DNA of 64,000 bases from Chloroflexota bacterium (GTDB lineage Bacteria; Chloroflexota; Dehalococcoidia; Bin125). The position numbers and the translations under genes are program-made. The notes under the pieces were generated by a model. That model was not told where the DNA came from. It was given only the letters and a program-made list of their open reading frames with translations, and ran no database searches. Below, piece after piece: positions 63,972 through 64,000 of the stretch. Location of the stretch: the NCBI GenBank assembly GCA_009838735.1, contig VXQZ01000007.1, forward strand, positions 27,618 through 91,617, written 5' to 3'. Numbering within the stretch: the first letter of the stretch is position 1; the number at the start of each line of letters is the position of its first letter.

Positions 63972-64000
63972 GGCCGAGCCCCCGGGGCCGGTCTAGGTGG

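Overview
The window is GC-rich, gene-dense bacterial chromosome holding about 60 protein genes, one tRNA and several copies of two short palindromic repeat families. No transposase, phage gene or CRISPR array was seen. The combination of a long mraZ-to-ftsZ division cluster followed by trmD and rplS, FtsA, RNase Y, RecA-RecX, many type III (CaiB/BaiF) CoA-transferases, a single-chain biotin-dependent acyl-CoA carboxylase, and a secreted protein with a GVNLVRWW-type segment is what I would expect of a free-living, probably heterotrophic Chloroflexota relative (for example near SAR202/Dehalococcoidia). That placement is a guess from gene content. No rRNA is present to settle it.

Layout. 1-5.4 kb: crotonase-fold enzyme, alpha/beta hydrolase, SPL-like radical SAM protein and two adjacent CaiB/BaiF CoA-transferases. 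5.5-14.1 kb, minus strand: hflX, dapL-like aminotransferase, acetyltransferase-like gene, dapF, miaA, tpiA, pgk, rpiB, sua5. 14.1-22.6 kb, plus strand: a purine run (guaA, purD, purB, purC, purS) interrupted by a nucleoside deoxyribosyltransferase-like gene, a cupin and a large secreted metallopeptidase-like protein. 22.7-29.0 kb: his genes (hisD, hisC, hisB) split by a block with a decarboxylase-family protein, a third CoA-transferase, an isocitrate lyase/PEP mutase-fold enzyme and a ferritin-like protein. 29.0-31.6 kb: a zinc-phospholipase-like protein diverging from an NfeD-type membrane protease. 31.6-50.2 kb, minus strand: one long cell-wall and division run in transcription order mraZ, rsmH, ftsL, ftsI, murF, mraY, murD, ftsW, murG, murC, murB, ddl, ftsQ, ftsA, ftsZ, trmD, rplS. 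murE is not in it. 50.4-59.3 kb, plus strand: moaB-like gene, radical SAM, yggS, proC, yggT, recA, recX, rny, PHP phosphoesterase, fabZ. 59.3-64 kb: small membrane protein, tRNA-Asp, a 1,137-residue carboxylase and a repeat-bearing hypothetical.

How the parts fit. DapL and DapF can make meso-diaminopimelate for the peptidoglycan that the dcw genes assemble and export. FabZ, the acyl-CoA carboxylase, the crotonase and the CoA-transferases point to acyl-CoA chemistry. TpiA, Pgk and RpiB feed central carbon metabolism and purine synthesis.

Points I rate most worth checking are: a recurring TAnnnT hexamer placed 6-7 nt before start codons that lack Shine-Dalgarno sequences (leaderless initiation); an adjacent pair of CoA-transferases in which one partner has lost the catalytic Asp; hflX with no conventional start codon before its conserved N-terminus; a palindromic repeat whose translation gives the peptide GEMPQAEG or a one-residue variant in three open frames; and a 26-nt-arm inverted repeat inside the division cluster.
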